Below are positions 19,407 to 27,566 of a DNA stretch of 64,000 nt, in pieces. The translations under genes and the position numbers were made by a program. Source of the DNA: Dietzia cinnamea NBRC 102147 (GTDB lineage: Bacteria > Actinomycetota > Actinomycetes > Mycobacteriales > Mycobacteriaceae); assembly GCF_001571065.1 (NCBI RefSeq), contig NZ_BCSW01000001.1, positions 1 to 64,000 on the forward strand, given 5' to 3'. Positions within the stretch are counted from its first letter, which is position 1, and each line of letters starts with the position of its first letter. The notes beneath the pieces were generated by a model. The model was given only the letters and a program-made list of their open reading frames with translations. It was not told the origin of the DNA and searched no databases.

Positions 19407-20321
19407 GTGACTACGGCCACAACGGGGCCCATGGAGCTGAGAGGATCCACGCCCATCGGCGGTCTGGTCAGCGCGATCACCGGCTCCGCCGGCACCGCGG
19501 CCGGCTCCGGCGGCGATCTGGCCGGCGGTTCGGGAAACCTCAACCCACTCAGCGGCTCGTCCGACCTGCCCACGCTCAGCTCGGACCCGCTCTTTGGATC
19601 TGCGGCGTTCCCCAGCTCCGCCGGGTTCAACCCGCTCGGCGGTTCGGCTGCGCTCCCGCCGCTGTCCGCCAACTTCCCGGACGGCTCCACCGAGGGCATC
19701 GGTGGCTCGGCCGAGAACATCGGTACGGGCGTCTCCGGCTCGCTGACCAACGGATCTGCCGGCGACATCACCGGTCCCCTGGGCGGTTCGATCGACAGCG
19801 GCGGGTCGCTCGAGCCGGTCATCGGCTCGGTCGTCGCGGGCGATGTCACCGAGAACATCGCGGGCTCGATCGGCAACCTCTCCGACTCGCTGTCCGATCC
19901 GGACACCGGGCTGCTCGGCTCGCTGACCGGCAACGGCGGCTCGACCGGCGGCAGCGCCGATGTCCTCACCGGCTCCTTCGGCGACCTCACCGAGGTCAAC
20001 GGTTCGCTCACGTCGCTCACCGGCTCGATCGAGAACGCCTTCGACATGAGCACCGCCTCGACCAACCTCGGCTCGAGGGACGGTGCGATGTCCTCCCTCG
20101 AGACTGTCAGCAGTGTCGAGGCGAGCGTCGGCGGCCTGCTGCCGATCCTGTCGCTGGGCGGCGCTGCCGCCCTCGGCGGCGCAGCCGTCGGTGCCGCCGC
20201 AGGCGCCAACGTCCAGCTTCCGCCGCTGCCGGGCTTCCCGCTGTGCGACCTGCCGCAGGCGCAGATCGATCAGCTCGCCGGCCTCGGCTCGGTCGACGCA
20301 CAGAACTGCCCGCGCCCCTGA
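19407..20321 (+). CDS. Low-complexity Gly/Ser repeat protein without visible signal peptide
   Basis: 304 residues from the GTG at 19407, preceded by AGAGGA. Residues about 20-225 are a degenerate repeat in which a GS or GGS turn recurs every 7-14 residues (ITGSAG, PLSGSSD, PLGGSAA, GSLTNGSAGD, LTGSFGD, LTGSIEN). A hydrophobic Ala/Gly segment (LLPILSLGGAAALGGAAVGAAAG, split here as two runs) lies near 245-270. The tail holds two Cys (PLCDLP, QNCPRP). Repeats of this kind often form beta-solenoids or surface spacers. No N-terminal signal is visible, so it may be exported by another route or be a fragment. I cannot name a function. Confidence 0.65.
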   Translation: MTTATTGPMELRGSTPIGGLVSAITGSAGTAAGSGGDLAGGSGNLNPLSGSSDLPTLSSDPLFGSAAFPSSAGFNPLGGSAALPPLSANFPDGSTEGIGGSAENIGTGVSGSLTNGSAGDITGPLGGSIDSGGSLEPVIGSVVAGDVTENIAGSIGNLSDSLSDPDTGLLGSLTGNGGSTGGSADVLTGSFGDLTEVNGSLTSLTGSIENAFDMSTASTNLGSRDGAMSSLETVSSVEASVGGLLPILSLGGAAALGGAAVGAAAGANVQLPPLPGFPLCDLPQAQIDQLAGLGSVDAQNCPRP

Positions 20322-20360
20322 TCTGATCCGGCCTCGGCCGCCACACGCCTTCTGATCAGA

Positions 20361-20400
20361 GGAGCCCTGCACCCCTTTAGGTGCGGGGCTCCCTCTTGTT
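20361..20400 (+). terminator. Rho-independent terminator after the Gly/Ser repeat protein
   Basis: Outer stem GGAGCCC/GGGCTCC and inner stem GCACC/GGTGC around CCTTTA, then a CTCTTGTT tail. The remainder of the 20322-20574 gap shows no gene. Confidence 0.75.
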
Positions 20401-20574
20401 CGCTCACGGTGTGCTCTCGACACCCGAACCTCGGTTGAAAGATAACCGTCACGCCCTGCACGACTTCGGATGCGATTCCAGACCGGATTCTCGACCAATC
20501 TGTCTTGCAGGAGGACGGCGATGTCTTGCAACCGCGCGGGCCGGGCGCGGGGGTGCGCAGGACCCGGCGTCAGG

Positions 20575-21492
20575 TCAGCGGACGCCGTAGACGGGGACCG
20601 GGGCCGGCGACTCGGACAGCAGACGCGGGACCACGGAGCCGAGCTCGGCCGGATCCCACTTGGCGCCCTTGTCCTCGGAGGCGGCGCGCTGCCAGCCGTC
20701 GCAAACGGTGACCTTGCCGCCCTCGACCTCGAAGACGCGGCCGGAGACATCGCCGGACTCCTCCGAACCCAGCCACACCACGAGCGGCGAGATGTTGGCG
20801 GCGTCCATCACGTCGAACGAGCCGTCCTCGGGGGCGGCCATCTGCGCGGCCATGGCCTCACCGGCGGAGGTGGTCATGCGGGTGCGGGCGGACGGGGCGA
20901 TCGCGTTGGCGGTGACGCCGTAGCCCTTCATCTCGGCCGCGGTCTGGATGGTCAGCAGCGCGATGCCGGCCTTGGCGGTCGCGTAGTTGCCCTGGCCCAC
21001 CGAGCCGAAAAGGCCGGCGCCGGACGACGTGTTGATGACCCGCGCCTGGCGCGCACGGCTGGCCTTGGACTCCGCGCGCCAGTACTCGGCGGCGTGACGT
21101 AGCGGCGCGTAGTGGCCCTTGAGGTGCACGTTGATGACGTTGTCCCAGTCGCTCTCGTTCATACCGACGAGCATCTTGTCGCGCAGGAAGCCGGCGTTGT
21201 TGACCAGCACATCGAGGCCACCGAAGGTGTCGATAGCCTGCTGGACGAGGTCGCGGGCACCCTCCCACGAGGAGATGTCGTTGCCGTTGACGACGGCGTC
21301 GCCGCCGGCGGCCTTGATCTCCGCCACGACCTGCTCCGCCGGGGACTCGCCGACGTTCGACCCGTCCAGGCCGGCGCCGAGGTCGTTCACGACGACCTTC
21401 GCCCCCTCGGCGGCGAAGGCCAGCGCGTGCTCACGGCCGATTCCGCGGCCGGCGCCGGTGACGATGACGACGCGTCCGTCGCAGATTCCCAT
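20575..21492 (-). CDS. Short-chain dehydrogenase of the steroid cluster (Rv3548c-like)
   Basis: 305-residue SDR: TGAGRGIGREHAL cofactor loop, NNAGFLRDKM, catalytic Ser in NTSSGAGLFG and the Tyr-Lys pair in YATAKAG. It has an extended C-terminus of about 40 residues (EVEGGKVTVCDGWQRAASEDKG) typical of multifunctional-enzyme-type 3-hydroxyacyl-CoA dehydrogenases. It probably oxidises a hydroxyacyl-CoA in side-chain or HIP degradation, as for the Rv3548c gene in the same position. GGAGA lies seven bases before the ATG. Downstream of the next SDR gene in a two-gene operon starting at the KstR2-type box at 22343. Confidence 0.85.
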   Translation of the reverse strand: MGICDGRVVIVTGAGRGIGREHALAFAAEGAKVVVNDLGAGLDGSNVGESPAEQVVAEIKAAGGDAVVNGNDISSWEGARDLVQQAIDTFGGLDVLVNNAGFLRDKMLVGMNESDWDNVINVHLKGHYAPLRHAAEYWRAESKASRARQARVINTSSGAGLFGSVGQGNYATAKAGIALLTIQTAAEMKGYGVTANAIAPSARTRMTTSAGEAMAAQMAAPEDGSFDVMDAANISPLVVWLGSEESGDVSGRVFEVEGGKVTVCDGWQRAASEDKGAKWDPAELGSVVPRLLSESPAPVPVYGVR

Positions 21493-21534
21493 TGATGTCT
21501 CCTTTGTTGAGGTGGGCGGTGCGGGTGCTGTGGG

Positions 21535-22326
21535 TCAGTGCTTGTTCGCGGCGGTGGAGGCCGCCAGGAACGCGGGCTTCTCGCCGCCGCCGTGGACCAG
21601 CAGTTCGGCGCCGGTGATATACGCGGCCAGGGGCGAGGCGAGGAACGCGGCGGCGCGGCCCACGTCGACCGGCTCGGCCATGCGCCCCATGGGGATGGTG
21701 GCGTCGACGGCGGCCACCCCCTCGGCGTCGCCGTAGTGCATTTCGGCGAGCTCGGTCTTCACGGGTCCGACGACGACGGAGTTCACGCGCACGAGCGGGG
21801 CCCATTCGACGGCCAGTGACCCGGTGAGCGAGTCGATGCCGGCCTTGGCCGCGCCGTAGGAGGCGGTGCCGGGCGACGGCCGGTGGCCGGAGACCGAGGA
21901 GATGTTGACGATCGCGCCGCCGGTCGGGCCGCCGGGGCGGTCGGCGGTCATGGCCCGGTGGGCTTTCTGCGAGACGGTGAGCGCGGACAGCAGGTTGAGG
22001 GCCACGATCTTGGAGTGGAAGTTCGCGCTGGCGTCGGCGGCCAGCGCGAACGGGGCGCCGCCGGCGTTGTTGACCACCACGTCGAGCCGGCCGTGCTTGT
22101 CGACGATCGCGTCGATCATCGCCCGCACCGCCTCTGGGTCCCGGAGGTCGGCGGAGTGGAACTCGAGGTCCGCGACGTCGGAGCCCTCGTCCGCGGGTCG
22201 CCGCGCGCAGGTGACGACGACGGCGCCGGCATCGGAGAACACACGGCTGATTCCGGCTCCGACGCCCCGGACCCCTCCGGTGACGAGGACTACCTTCCCC
22301 GCCAGGCCAAGATCGATGTTCGTCAT
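21535..22326 (-). CDS. Short-chain dehydrogenase (Rv3549c-like)
   Basis: 263-residue SDR with TGGVRGVGAGIS, NNAGGAPFAL, the Ser of ISSVSGHRPS and YGAAKAG. It is the first gene of the minus-strand pair and diverges from echA20. The start at 22326 is preferred to the longer frame because a TAGGCT -10 (22334-22339) lies 7 nt upstream, implying a leaderless mRNA, and the KstR2-type operator lies immediately behind that. It probably oxidises a hydroxy intermediate of C/D-ring breakdown; the exact step is unproven. Confidence 0.85.
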   Translation of the reverse strand: MTNIDLGLAGKVVLVTGGVRGVGAGISRVFSDAGAVVVTCARRPADEGSDVADLEFHSADLRDPEAVRAMIDAIVDKHGRLDVVVNNAGGAPFALAADASANFHSKIVALNLLSALTVSQKAHRAMTADRPGGPTGGAIVNISSVSGHRPSPGTASYGAAKAGIDSLTGSLAVEWAPLVRVNSVVVGPVKTELAEMHYGDAEGVAAVDATIPMGRMAEPVDVGRAAAFLASPLAAYITGAELLVHGGGEKPAFLAASTAANKH

Positions 22327-22342
22327 GCGTGCTAGCCTACCA

Positions 22343-22356
22343 AGCAAGCGTTTGGT
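22343..22356. promoter_or_regulatory. KstR2-type operator between the Rv3549c-like SDR and echA20
   Basis: AGCAAGCGTTTGGT fits AnCAAGnnCTTGnT with one mismatch, and the opposite strand fits equally when shifted by four bases, giving an extended imperfect palindrome (22339-22356). It sits between divergent C/D-ring genes. Confidence 0.65.
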
Positions 22357-22404
22357 TAGTCACCGGGCAGCCTCGGGCGGGCGGTAGCGTGCGAAGGGAG
22401 CACC

Positions 22405-23181
22405 ATGGGCATCACGGTCGACAAGGGGGCTGACGGCATCGCGACCGTCACCGTCGACTATCCCCCCGTCAACGCCATCCCGTCCGCGGGCTGGTTCGAA
22501 CTCGGCGAGCAGATCCTCGCCGCCGGCAACGACCCCGCGGTCCACGTCGTGATCCTGCGGGCCGAGGGCCGCGGCTTCAACGCCGGCGTGGATATCAAGG
22601 AGATGCAGGACTTCGAGGGCTTCGACCACCTGCTGGCCGCCAACCGCGGCTGCTACGTGGCCTTCAACTCCGTCTACGAGTGCGCGGTCCCGGTGATCGC
22701 CGCGGTGAACGGCTTCTGCGTGGGCGGCGGCATCGGGCTCGTCGGCAACGCGGACTGCATCGTCGCCTCGGACGACGCGGTGTTCGGCCTGCCGGAGGTG
22801 GACCGCGGCGCGCTCGGCGCGGCCACGCACCTGGCGCGCATGGTCCCGCCGCACATGATGCGCACCCTGTACTTCACCTCCCGCAACGTCACCGCGCAGC
22901 AGCTCCACAACTGGGGAACCGTGTACGAGGTGGTCCCCCGTGACCGCCTCGACGCGGCGGCCCGCGAGCTGGCGGAGGCGATCGCCGCCAAGGACACCCG
23001 CGTGATCCGGGCGGCCAAGGAGGCCATCAATCACATCGATCCGGTCGACGTGAAGTCGTCGTACCGCATGGAGCAGGGCTTCACGTTCGAACTCAACCTC
23101 GCGGGCGTGTCCGACGAGCACCGCGACGAGTTCGTCGCCACCGGAAAGAACCTGGACAAGCGTGACAACAAGCATGCGTGA
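22405..23181 (+). CDS. echA20: EchA20-type ring hydrolase (crotonase family)
   Basis: 258-residue crotonase-fold protein (VTVDYPPVNAIPSAGWFEL, GRGFNAGVDIKEM, the NGFCVGGGIGLVGNADCIVA oxyanion region, FGLPEVDRGALGAA). In actinobacteria EchA20 opens ring D of a HIP-derived CoA thioester hydrolytically. The immediate downstream ipdA-ipdB-ipdC order equals Rv3550-Rv3553 and makes the assignment firm. GAAGGGAG precedes the ATG. It is transcribed from the divergent promoter with a KstR2-type box. Confidence 0.9.
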   Translation: MGITVDKGADGIATVTVDYPPVNAIPSAGWFELGEQILAAGNDPAVHVVILRAEGRGFNAGVDIKEMQDFEGFDHLLAANRGCYVAFNSVYECAVPVIAAVNGFCVGGGIGLVGNADCIVASDDAVFGLPEVDRGALGAATHLARMVPPHMMRTLYFTSRNVTAQQLHNWGTVYEVVPRDRLDAAARELAEAIAAKDTRVIRAAKEAINHIDPVDVKSSYRMEQGFTFELNLAGVSDEHRDEFVATGKNLDKRDNKHA

Positions 23182-23223
23182 CAACAAGGCTGACGAGACG
23201 GCCGGAAGGACGGGCGAGAAGAA

Positions 23224-24153
23224 GTGACCACGACCCCCACCCCGCGCGACAAGCGCACGAGTCTGGACGATGCGGTGGCGCGCCTGGAGAGCGGCATGAC
23301 CATCGGCATCGGCGGCTGGGGCTCGCGGCGTAAGCCGATGGCCCTGGTGCGCGCGATCCTGCGCCGCGAGGACCTCGCGGACCTGACCGTGATCACCTAC
23401 GGCGGCCCGGACCTGGGCCTGCTGTGCTCGGCCGGCAAGGTCTCCAAGGCCTACTACGGTTTCGTCACCCTGGACTCGGCCCCGTTCTACGACCCGTGGT
23501 TCGCGCGCCGCCGCACCGAGGGCGCGATCATCGCCCGCGAGATGGACGAAGGCATGGTCCGCGCCGGGCTCACCGCCGCCGCGCAGCGCCTGCCGTTCCT
23601 GCCCACGCGCGCCGGTCTGGGTTCCGACGTCTTCCGCTTCTGGGGCGACGAGCTCAAGACCGTCGACTCGCCCTACCCGGTGGACGGCAAGACCGAGACG
23701 CTGGTCGCGATGCCGGCCCTGCGCATGGACGCGGCCCTGATCCACCTCGACAAGGCCGACAAGCACGGCAACGCCGCGTTCACCGGCGCGGACGGCTACT
23801 TCGACGACCTGTACGCCATGGCCGCCGACACCGTCCTGCTCGAGGCCGATGAGATCGTCGACTCCGCCGACGCTCTCATGAACGAGGTCGGACCGCAGCG
23901 CATGCTGATCAGCCGCATGTTCGTCGACACCATCTCAGAGGCACCGAATGGCGCCCACTTCACCTTCGCCGGTGGCTACGCCCGCGACGAGGCGTTCCAG
24001 AAGCACTACGCCGCGTCCGCGAAGGACGAGGACTCGTGGAAGGCGTTCGTCGACGAGTTCCTGTCCGGGACCGAGGAGGACTATCAGAAGGCCGTCACCG
24101 CGTTCGCGGAGAAGGCCGCTGCCGAGAAGGCCGCCGAGAAGGGAGCCAAGTGA
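23224..24153 (+). CDS. ipdA: IpdA, alpha subunit of the ring-C hydrolase (CoA-transferase fold)
   Basis: 309 residues, class I CoA-transferase fold (GMTIGIGGWGSRRKPMALVRA, VITYGGPDLGLLCSAGKV, HLDKADKHGNAAFTG, LEADEIVDS). IpdA with IpdB hydrolyses the last carbocyclic ring of the cholesterol-derived COCHEA-CoA and is not a CoA transferase despite the fold. GTG start. The C-terminal tail is rich in Lys/Ala/Glu. The stop overlaps the ipdB start (TGATG), consistent with a stoichiometric heterodimer. Confidence 0.9.
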   Translation: MTTTPTPRDKRTSLDDAVARLESGMTIGIGGWGSRRKPMALVRAILRREDLADLTVITYGGPDLGLLCSAGKVSKAYYGFVTLDSAPFYDPWFARRRTEGAIIAREMDEGMVRAGLTAAAQRLPFLPTRAGLGSDVFRFWGDELKTVDSPYPVDGKTETLVAMPALRMDAALIHLDKADKHGNAAFTGADGYFDDLYAMAADTVLLEADEIVDSADALMNEVGPQRMLISRMFVDTISEAPNGAHFTFAGGYARDEAFQKHYAASAKDEDSWKAFVDEFLSGTEEDYQKAVTAFAEKAAAEKAAEKGAK

Positions 24154-24923
24154 TGTCCGACGTCACCGCCCAGTCCGCCACGAGGGCCGAGTACTGCGCT
24201 GTCGCGTGCGCGGAGATCTTCGCCGGTGCCGGCGAGATCTTCGCCTCCCCCATGACCCCGATGGCCACCATCGGCGCGCGTCTGGCCCGGCTCACCACCG
24301 AGCCCGACCTGCTCATCACCGATGGCGAGTACCGCTTCCTCGGTCAGACCCCGCCGCTGGGCAAGACCATCGACTTCGAGGGCTACATCCCGTTCCCCCG
24401 CGTCTTCGACGTCCTGCAGGCCGGCACCCGCCACGTCGTGATGGGCGCCAACCAGATCGACCGGTTCGGCAACCAGAACCTATCCGCCTTCGGTGACGAC
24501 GTGCAGAAGCCGACCCGCCAGATGTTCGGCCTGCGCGGGGCCCCCGGCAACACGATCAACCACGCCACCAGCTACTGGGTCGGCAAGCACTCCTCGCGCG
24601 TGTTCACCGAGAAGGTCGACGTGGTCTGCGGCATCGGCTACGACCGCTACACGGAGGGCGACCCGGCGTTCCGCTACCACCATCTCCACCGCGTGGTCTC
24701 CAACCTCGGCGTGTTCGACTTCGGCGGCACCGACCACAGCATGCGCGCGCTGAGCCTGCACCCGGGCGTGACCGCCGACGAGGTCGCCGAGAGCACCGGT
24801 TTCGTTATCGAGGGCCTCGCCGACGCAGCGGTCACCCGCGATCCCTCGGCCGAGGAGCTGCGCATCATTCGTGAGGTGCTGGACCCCCGCGGGTTCCGCG
24901 ACCGTGAGGTGTCAGCCGCGTGA
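24153..24923 (+). CDS. ipdB: IpdB, beta subunit of the ring-C hydrolase
   Basis: 256 residues, second half of the CoA-transferase-like fold (AEIFAGAGEIFASPMTPMATIGARLA, MGANQIDRFGNQNLSAFG, LRGAPGNTINHATSYWV). Partner of IpdA in hydrolysing the ring-C CoA intermediate. The ATG at 24153 shares a base with the ipdA stop; a GTG one codon earlier is possible. The stop overlaps the ipdC GTG start, so the three genes are translationally coupled. Confidence 0.9.
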   Translation: MSDVTAQSATRAEYCAVACAEIFAGAGEIFASPMTPMATIGARLARLTTEPDLLITDGEYRFLGQTPPLGKTIDFEGYIPFPRVFDVLQAGTRHVVMGANQIDRFGNQNLSAFGDDVQKPTRQMFGLRGAPGNTINHATSYWVGKHSSRVFTEKVDVVCGIGYDRYTEGDPAFRYHHLHRVVSNLGVFDFGGTDHSMRALSLHPGVTADEVAESTGFVIEGLADAAVTRDPSAEELRIIREVLDPRGFRDREVSAA

Positions 24924-26002
24924 GCGCTCCCACCATCACGACCGCGTTCACCGAGCTCGTCGGCGTCCAATACCCCATAGTCCAGACGGGCATGGGCTGG
25001 GTCTCCGGACCCGAATTGACCGCCGCGACCGCCAACGCCGGCGGTCTGGGCATCATCGCCTCGGCCACGATGACCTACGCCGAGCTCGAGGACGCCATCG
25101 TGCGGACGAAGAAGCTCACCGGCAAGCCCTTCGGCGTCAACCTCCGGGCGGACGCCGAGGACGCCGCCGAGCGGTGCGAGCTGCTGATCCGCCACGGGGT
25201 GAAGGTCGCGTCGTTCGCCCTCGCGCCCAAGCCGGAGCTGATCGCCAGGCTCAAGGAGAACGGCCTCGTCGTCGTCCCCTCCATCGGTGCCGCTAAGCAC
25301 GCCGTCAAGGTCGCCTCCTGGGGCGCCGACGCGGTTATCGTCCAGGGCGGTGAGGGCGGCGGACACACCGGCCAGGTCGCCACCACCCTCCTGCTCCCCA
25401 GCGTCATCGACGCGCTCGGCGGCGCGGGGAACACCTCGATCCCCGTCGTGGCCGGCGGCGGGTTCTTCGACGGACGCGGCCTGGTCGCGGCGCTGTCCTA
25501 CGGCGCCGCCGGCGTCGCGATGGGAACACGGTTCCTCCTCACCAGCGATTCGCAGGTGCCGGACGCGGTGAAGAAGCAATACCTCGAGCGGGGTCTGCAG
25601 GACACGGTCGTCTCCACCCGCGTCGATGGCATGCCGCACCGCGTCCTGCGGACGGGCCTGGTCAACGCGCTGGAGTCCGGAAGCCCCCTCAAGGGGCTGA
25701 CCGCGGCGGTGCAGAACGCTAATAAGTTCAAGTCCATGACGGGCATGAAGTGGCAGCAGCTCGCCAGGGACGGCCTCAACATGAAGAAGGCCACCGACCG
25801 CACCTGGCAGCAGATCGTCATGGCCGCCAACACGCCCATGCTGCTCAAGGCCGGCCTGGTCGAGGGCAACACCGATGCCGGTGTGCTCGCATCCGGGCAG
25901 GTCGTCGGCATGATCGACGACCTGCCGAGCTGCGACGAGCTGATCCAGCGGATCATGACGCAGGCACACGAGCGTCTCGCGGCGCTCCGCGCCCTGGGTT
26001 GA
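24920..26002 (+). CDS. ipdC: IpdC, NPD-family flavoprotein of HIP degradation
   Basis: 360-residue nitropropane-dioxygenase/NPD-type FMN TIM barrel: YPIVQTGMGWVSGPELTAA, GVNLRADAEDAAE, VIVQGGEGGGHTGQV (the flavin-phosphate loop), VVAGGGFFDGRGLVAALSYG and GVAMGTRFLLT. In the pathway IpdC dehydrogenates or oxygenates a CD-ring CoA ester upstream of EchA20; the fold is clear from sequence, the step is from the family. GTG start overlapping ipdB. A ferredoxin gene that follows it in M. tuberculosis (fdxB) is absent; a secreted protein follows instead. Confidence 0.9.
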   Translation: MSAPTITTAFTELVGVQYPIVQTGMGWVSGPELTAATANAGGLGIIASATMTYAELEDAIVRTKKLTGKPFGVNLRADAEDAAERCELLIRHGVKVASFALAPKPELIARLKENGLVVVPSIGAAKHAVKVASWGADAVIVQGGEGGGHTGQVATTLLLPSVIDALGGAGNTSIPVVAGGGFFDGRGLVAALSYGAAGVAMGTRFLLTSDSQVPDAVKKQYLERGLQDTVVSTRVDGMPHRVLRTGLVNALESGSPLKGLTAAVQNANKFKSMTGMKWQQLARDGLNMKKATDRTWQQIVMAANTPMLLKAGLVEGNTDAGVLASGQVVGMIDDLPSCDELIQRIMTQAHERLAALRALG

Positions 26003-26163
26003 CGGCCCGCTCGACCGTCGCCACCGACGCACCCGCACGGCCCTCTGGGTCGGCGGGTTCGTCGTATTTGGTGCGTACCCGGAACATGAGGGGAGTCTTG
26101 GCATATCCTGAGAAACGTCCCCGCACGCGCGGGCTCATATCCCCCACCCCTCCCGGAGGACCC

Positions 26164-26757
26164 ATGACTTCTGTTCGTACCGCCGTCCGCGCGGCCGCCG
26201 TCCTCGGCGCCACCGCCGCCCTGACCGTCGCCGGTGCCGGCGCGGCGTCGGCCGCCACCGCATCGAGCCCTGTCGTCGAGGGCAACACGATTTCCATCAC
26301 CTTCGAGAATGACGGTCTCGGAGATGTCGCTACCTGCGTCGCCGCCGTCGCACCCACAGCTGAAGCCGCAACCTTCGCCAGCAAGCTCGCCGCCATCTCG
26401 ACCCTCGACCTCGGTGCAATCACCGAGCTTCTGAGTGGCGACACCGTCGCCACGTTCCTTCGCAGCCCGCTGAATTCACCCATCGCCAATGTCACTCTCG
26501 GCGACGTGACCGTCTCGGCCACGGTCGAGTCCGGCGTCTACTCCGCCGTTACCTACTGCGTGCCCGGCGAGCCGTCCATCACCCCGCTCGTCGTGGTCGG
26601 CAACCCGCTTGACGCAGCTCTCGGCAGCCTGGGCGCGATGAGCTCCGGCGAGGGTGCTGGCCTCGACACCCTCTCGTCCGTCCTCGGCGGAGGAGACACT
26701 GAAGGCGCACTCGACCTGGGCACTCTCTCTTCTGCACAGGGCGAGACCGAGAACTGA
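26164..26757 (+). CDS. Small secreted protein, paralogue of the following gene
   Basis: 197 residues with a signal peptide (TAALTVAGAGAASA|AT, cleavage near residue 32). The mature part begins VVEGNTISITF, has Cys at TCVAAVAP and YCVPGEP (possible disulfide), then LVVVGNPLDAALGSLG and a Gly/Ser/Leu tail. The next secreted protein shares the signal sequence, the GN...TC...P opening, a second Cys and the VVG-x-PLDA segment, so they are paralogues. GGAGGA precedes the ATG. Function unknown; the two genes interrupt the C/D-ring cluster where fdxB stands in M. tuberculosis. Confidence 0.75.
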   Translation: MTSVRTAVRAAAVLGATAALTVAGAGAASAATASSPVVEGNTISITFENDGLGDVATCVAAVAPTAEAATFASKLAAISTLDLGAITELLSGDTVATFLRSPLNSPIANVTLGDVTVSATVESGVYSAVTYCVPGEPSITPLVVVGNPLDAALGSLGAMSSGEGAGLDTLSSVLGGGDTEGALDLGTLSSAQGETEN

Positions 26758-26786
26758 CCTCAATCGCGCTAAATCGCGTCCCACGC

Positions 26787-26815
26787 TGCCCGGCCGGGTC
26801 CGCCCCGGCCGGGCA
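26787..26815 (+). terminator. Hairpin terminator between the two secreted protein genes
   Basis: Arms TGCCCGGCCGGG and CCCGGCCGGGCA, 12 bp perfect, 5-nt loop, followed by TCGTCGTTC. It makes the two secreted genes separate transcription units or attenuates read-through. Confidence 0.65.
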
Positions 26816-26923
26816 TCGTCGTTCACCGGGCGGACGGCCTGCGCCTGTGTAACACTGAGCGCAACCTGAGCGACAGGTGTGATGAGCACCACCGACCATC
26901 CTTTACCTCACGTAGGACTGCCC

Positions 26924-27481
26924 ATGTCCCTCGCAAAGAAGATCGCCGCAGGATTCGCCGCCGTCGGCATGGCCGCCGGCCTCACCGTCGCCGGCGCCGG
27001 TGCCGCGAACGCCGCGGTCCCGGTTCCGCACGTGTTCGGCAACCAGGTCGTCGTCGACATCACGCAGCCGCTGCCGGGCCAGACGTGCCTCGGCATGCTC
27101 GTCCCGCCCGCCGCGGGTGCTGACGTGGCCGGCGCGGCCATCGCCGGGGGCGGCGATCTCATGGCCATCATCCGGACGCTCGGCAACCGCGGCGACGTGG
27201 TCGCGCTGCGCGGCCCGGGCGTGCCCGGCATCTTCACCCTCCCCATGACGCTGCCCGGTCAGCCGGGCCGGCTGGTCGCCGAGAACGTGCCGTCCAACGT
27301 CTACGCGCTCGCGGTGATCTGCCTGAGCAACAACGGCCCGGCCGAGCCGCACCTGTTCCCCGCCGTGGTCGGCGGTCCGCTGGACGCGTTCGCCGGTAGC
27401 GCTGGTGGCAGCACCGGAATCACCCCCGCTCCCGTCCAGGGCGGCGGCACCACCGGCTCCCTCAACGGCCTCGGCTCCTGA
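26924..27481 (+). CDS. Small secreted protein, paralogue of the preceding gene
   Basis: 185 residues. Signal peptide AAGLTVAGAGAANA|AV (cleavage near 28). The mature part has HVFGNQVVVDITQPLPGQTCLGM, a second Cys (VICLSNN), AVVGGPLDAFAGSAGG and the C-terminus TGSLNGLGS. It shares its architecture with the gene before it and its last residues (GSL-x2-LGS) with the secreted protein at 4395-5228. The ATG at 26924 is chosen because it gives the signal peptide and has CGTAGGA upstream. Function unknown, probably cell-envelope. Confidence 0.75.
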   Translation: MSLAKKIAAGFAAVGMAAGLTVAGAGAANAAVPVPHVFGNQVVVDITQPLPGQTCLGMLVPPAAGADVAGAAIAGGGDLMAIIRTLGNRGDVVALRGPGVPGIFTLPMTLPGQPGRLVAENVPSNVYALAVICLSNNGPAEPHLFPAVVGGPLDAFAGSAGGSTGITPAPVQGGGTTGSLNGLGS

Positions 27482-27512
27482 CGCACCGCATGCCCGGCCT
27501 CGCCGGCGCAGA

Positions 27513-27550
27513 GAGAAGGGCCCCGCACCGGGTGGTGCGGGGCCCTTCTC
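27513..27550. terminator. Strong bidirectional terminator
   Basis: 17-bp perfect stem GAGAAGGGCCCCGCACC / GGTGCGGGGCCCTTCTC with a GGGT loop, between the convergent secreted-protein gene and fadA6. Confidence 0.8.
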
Positions 27551-27566
27551 CATGTCAGTGGCGCTG

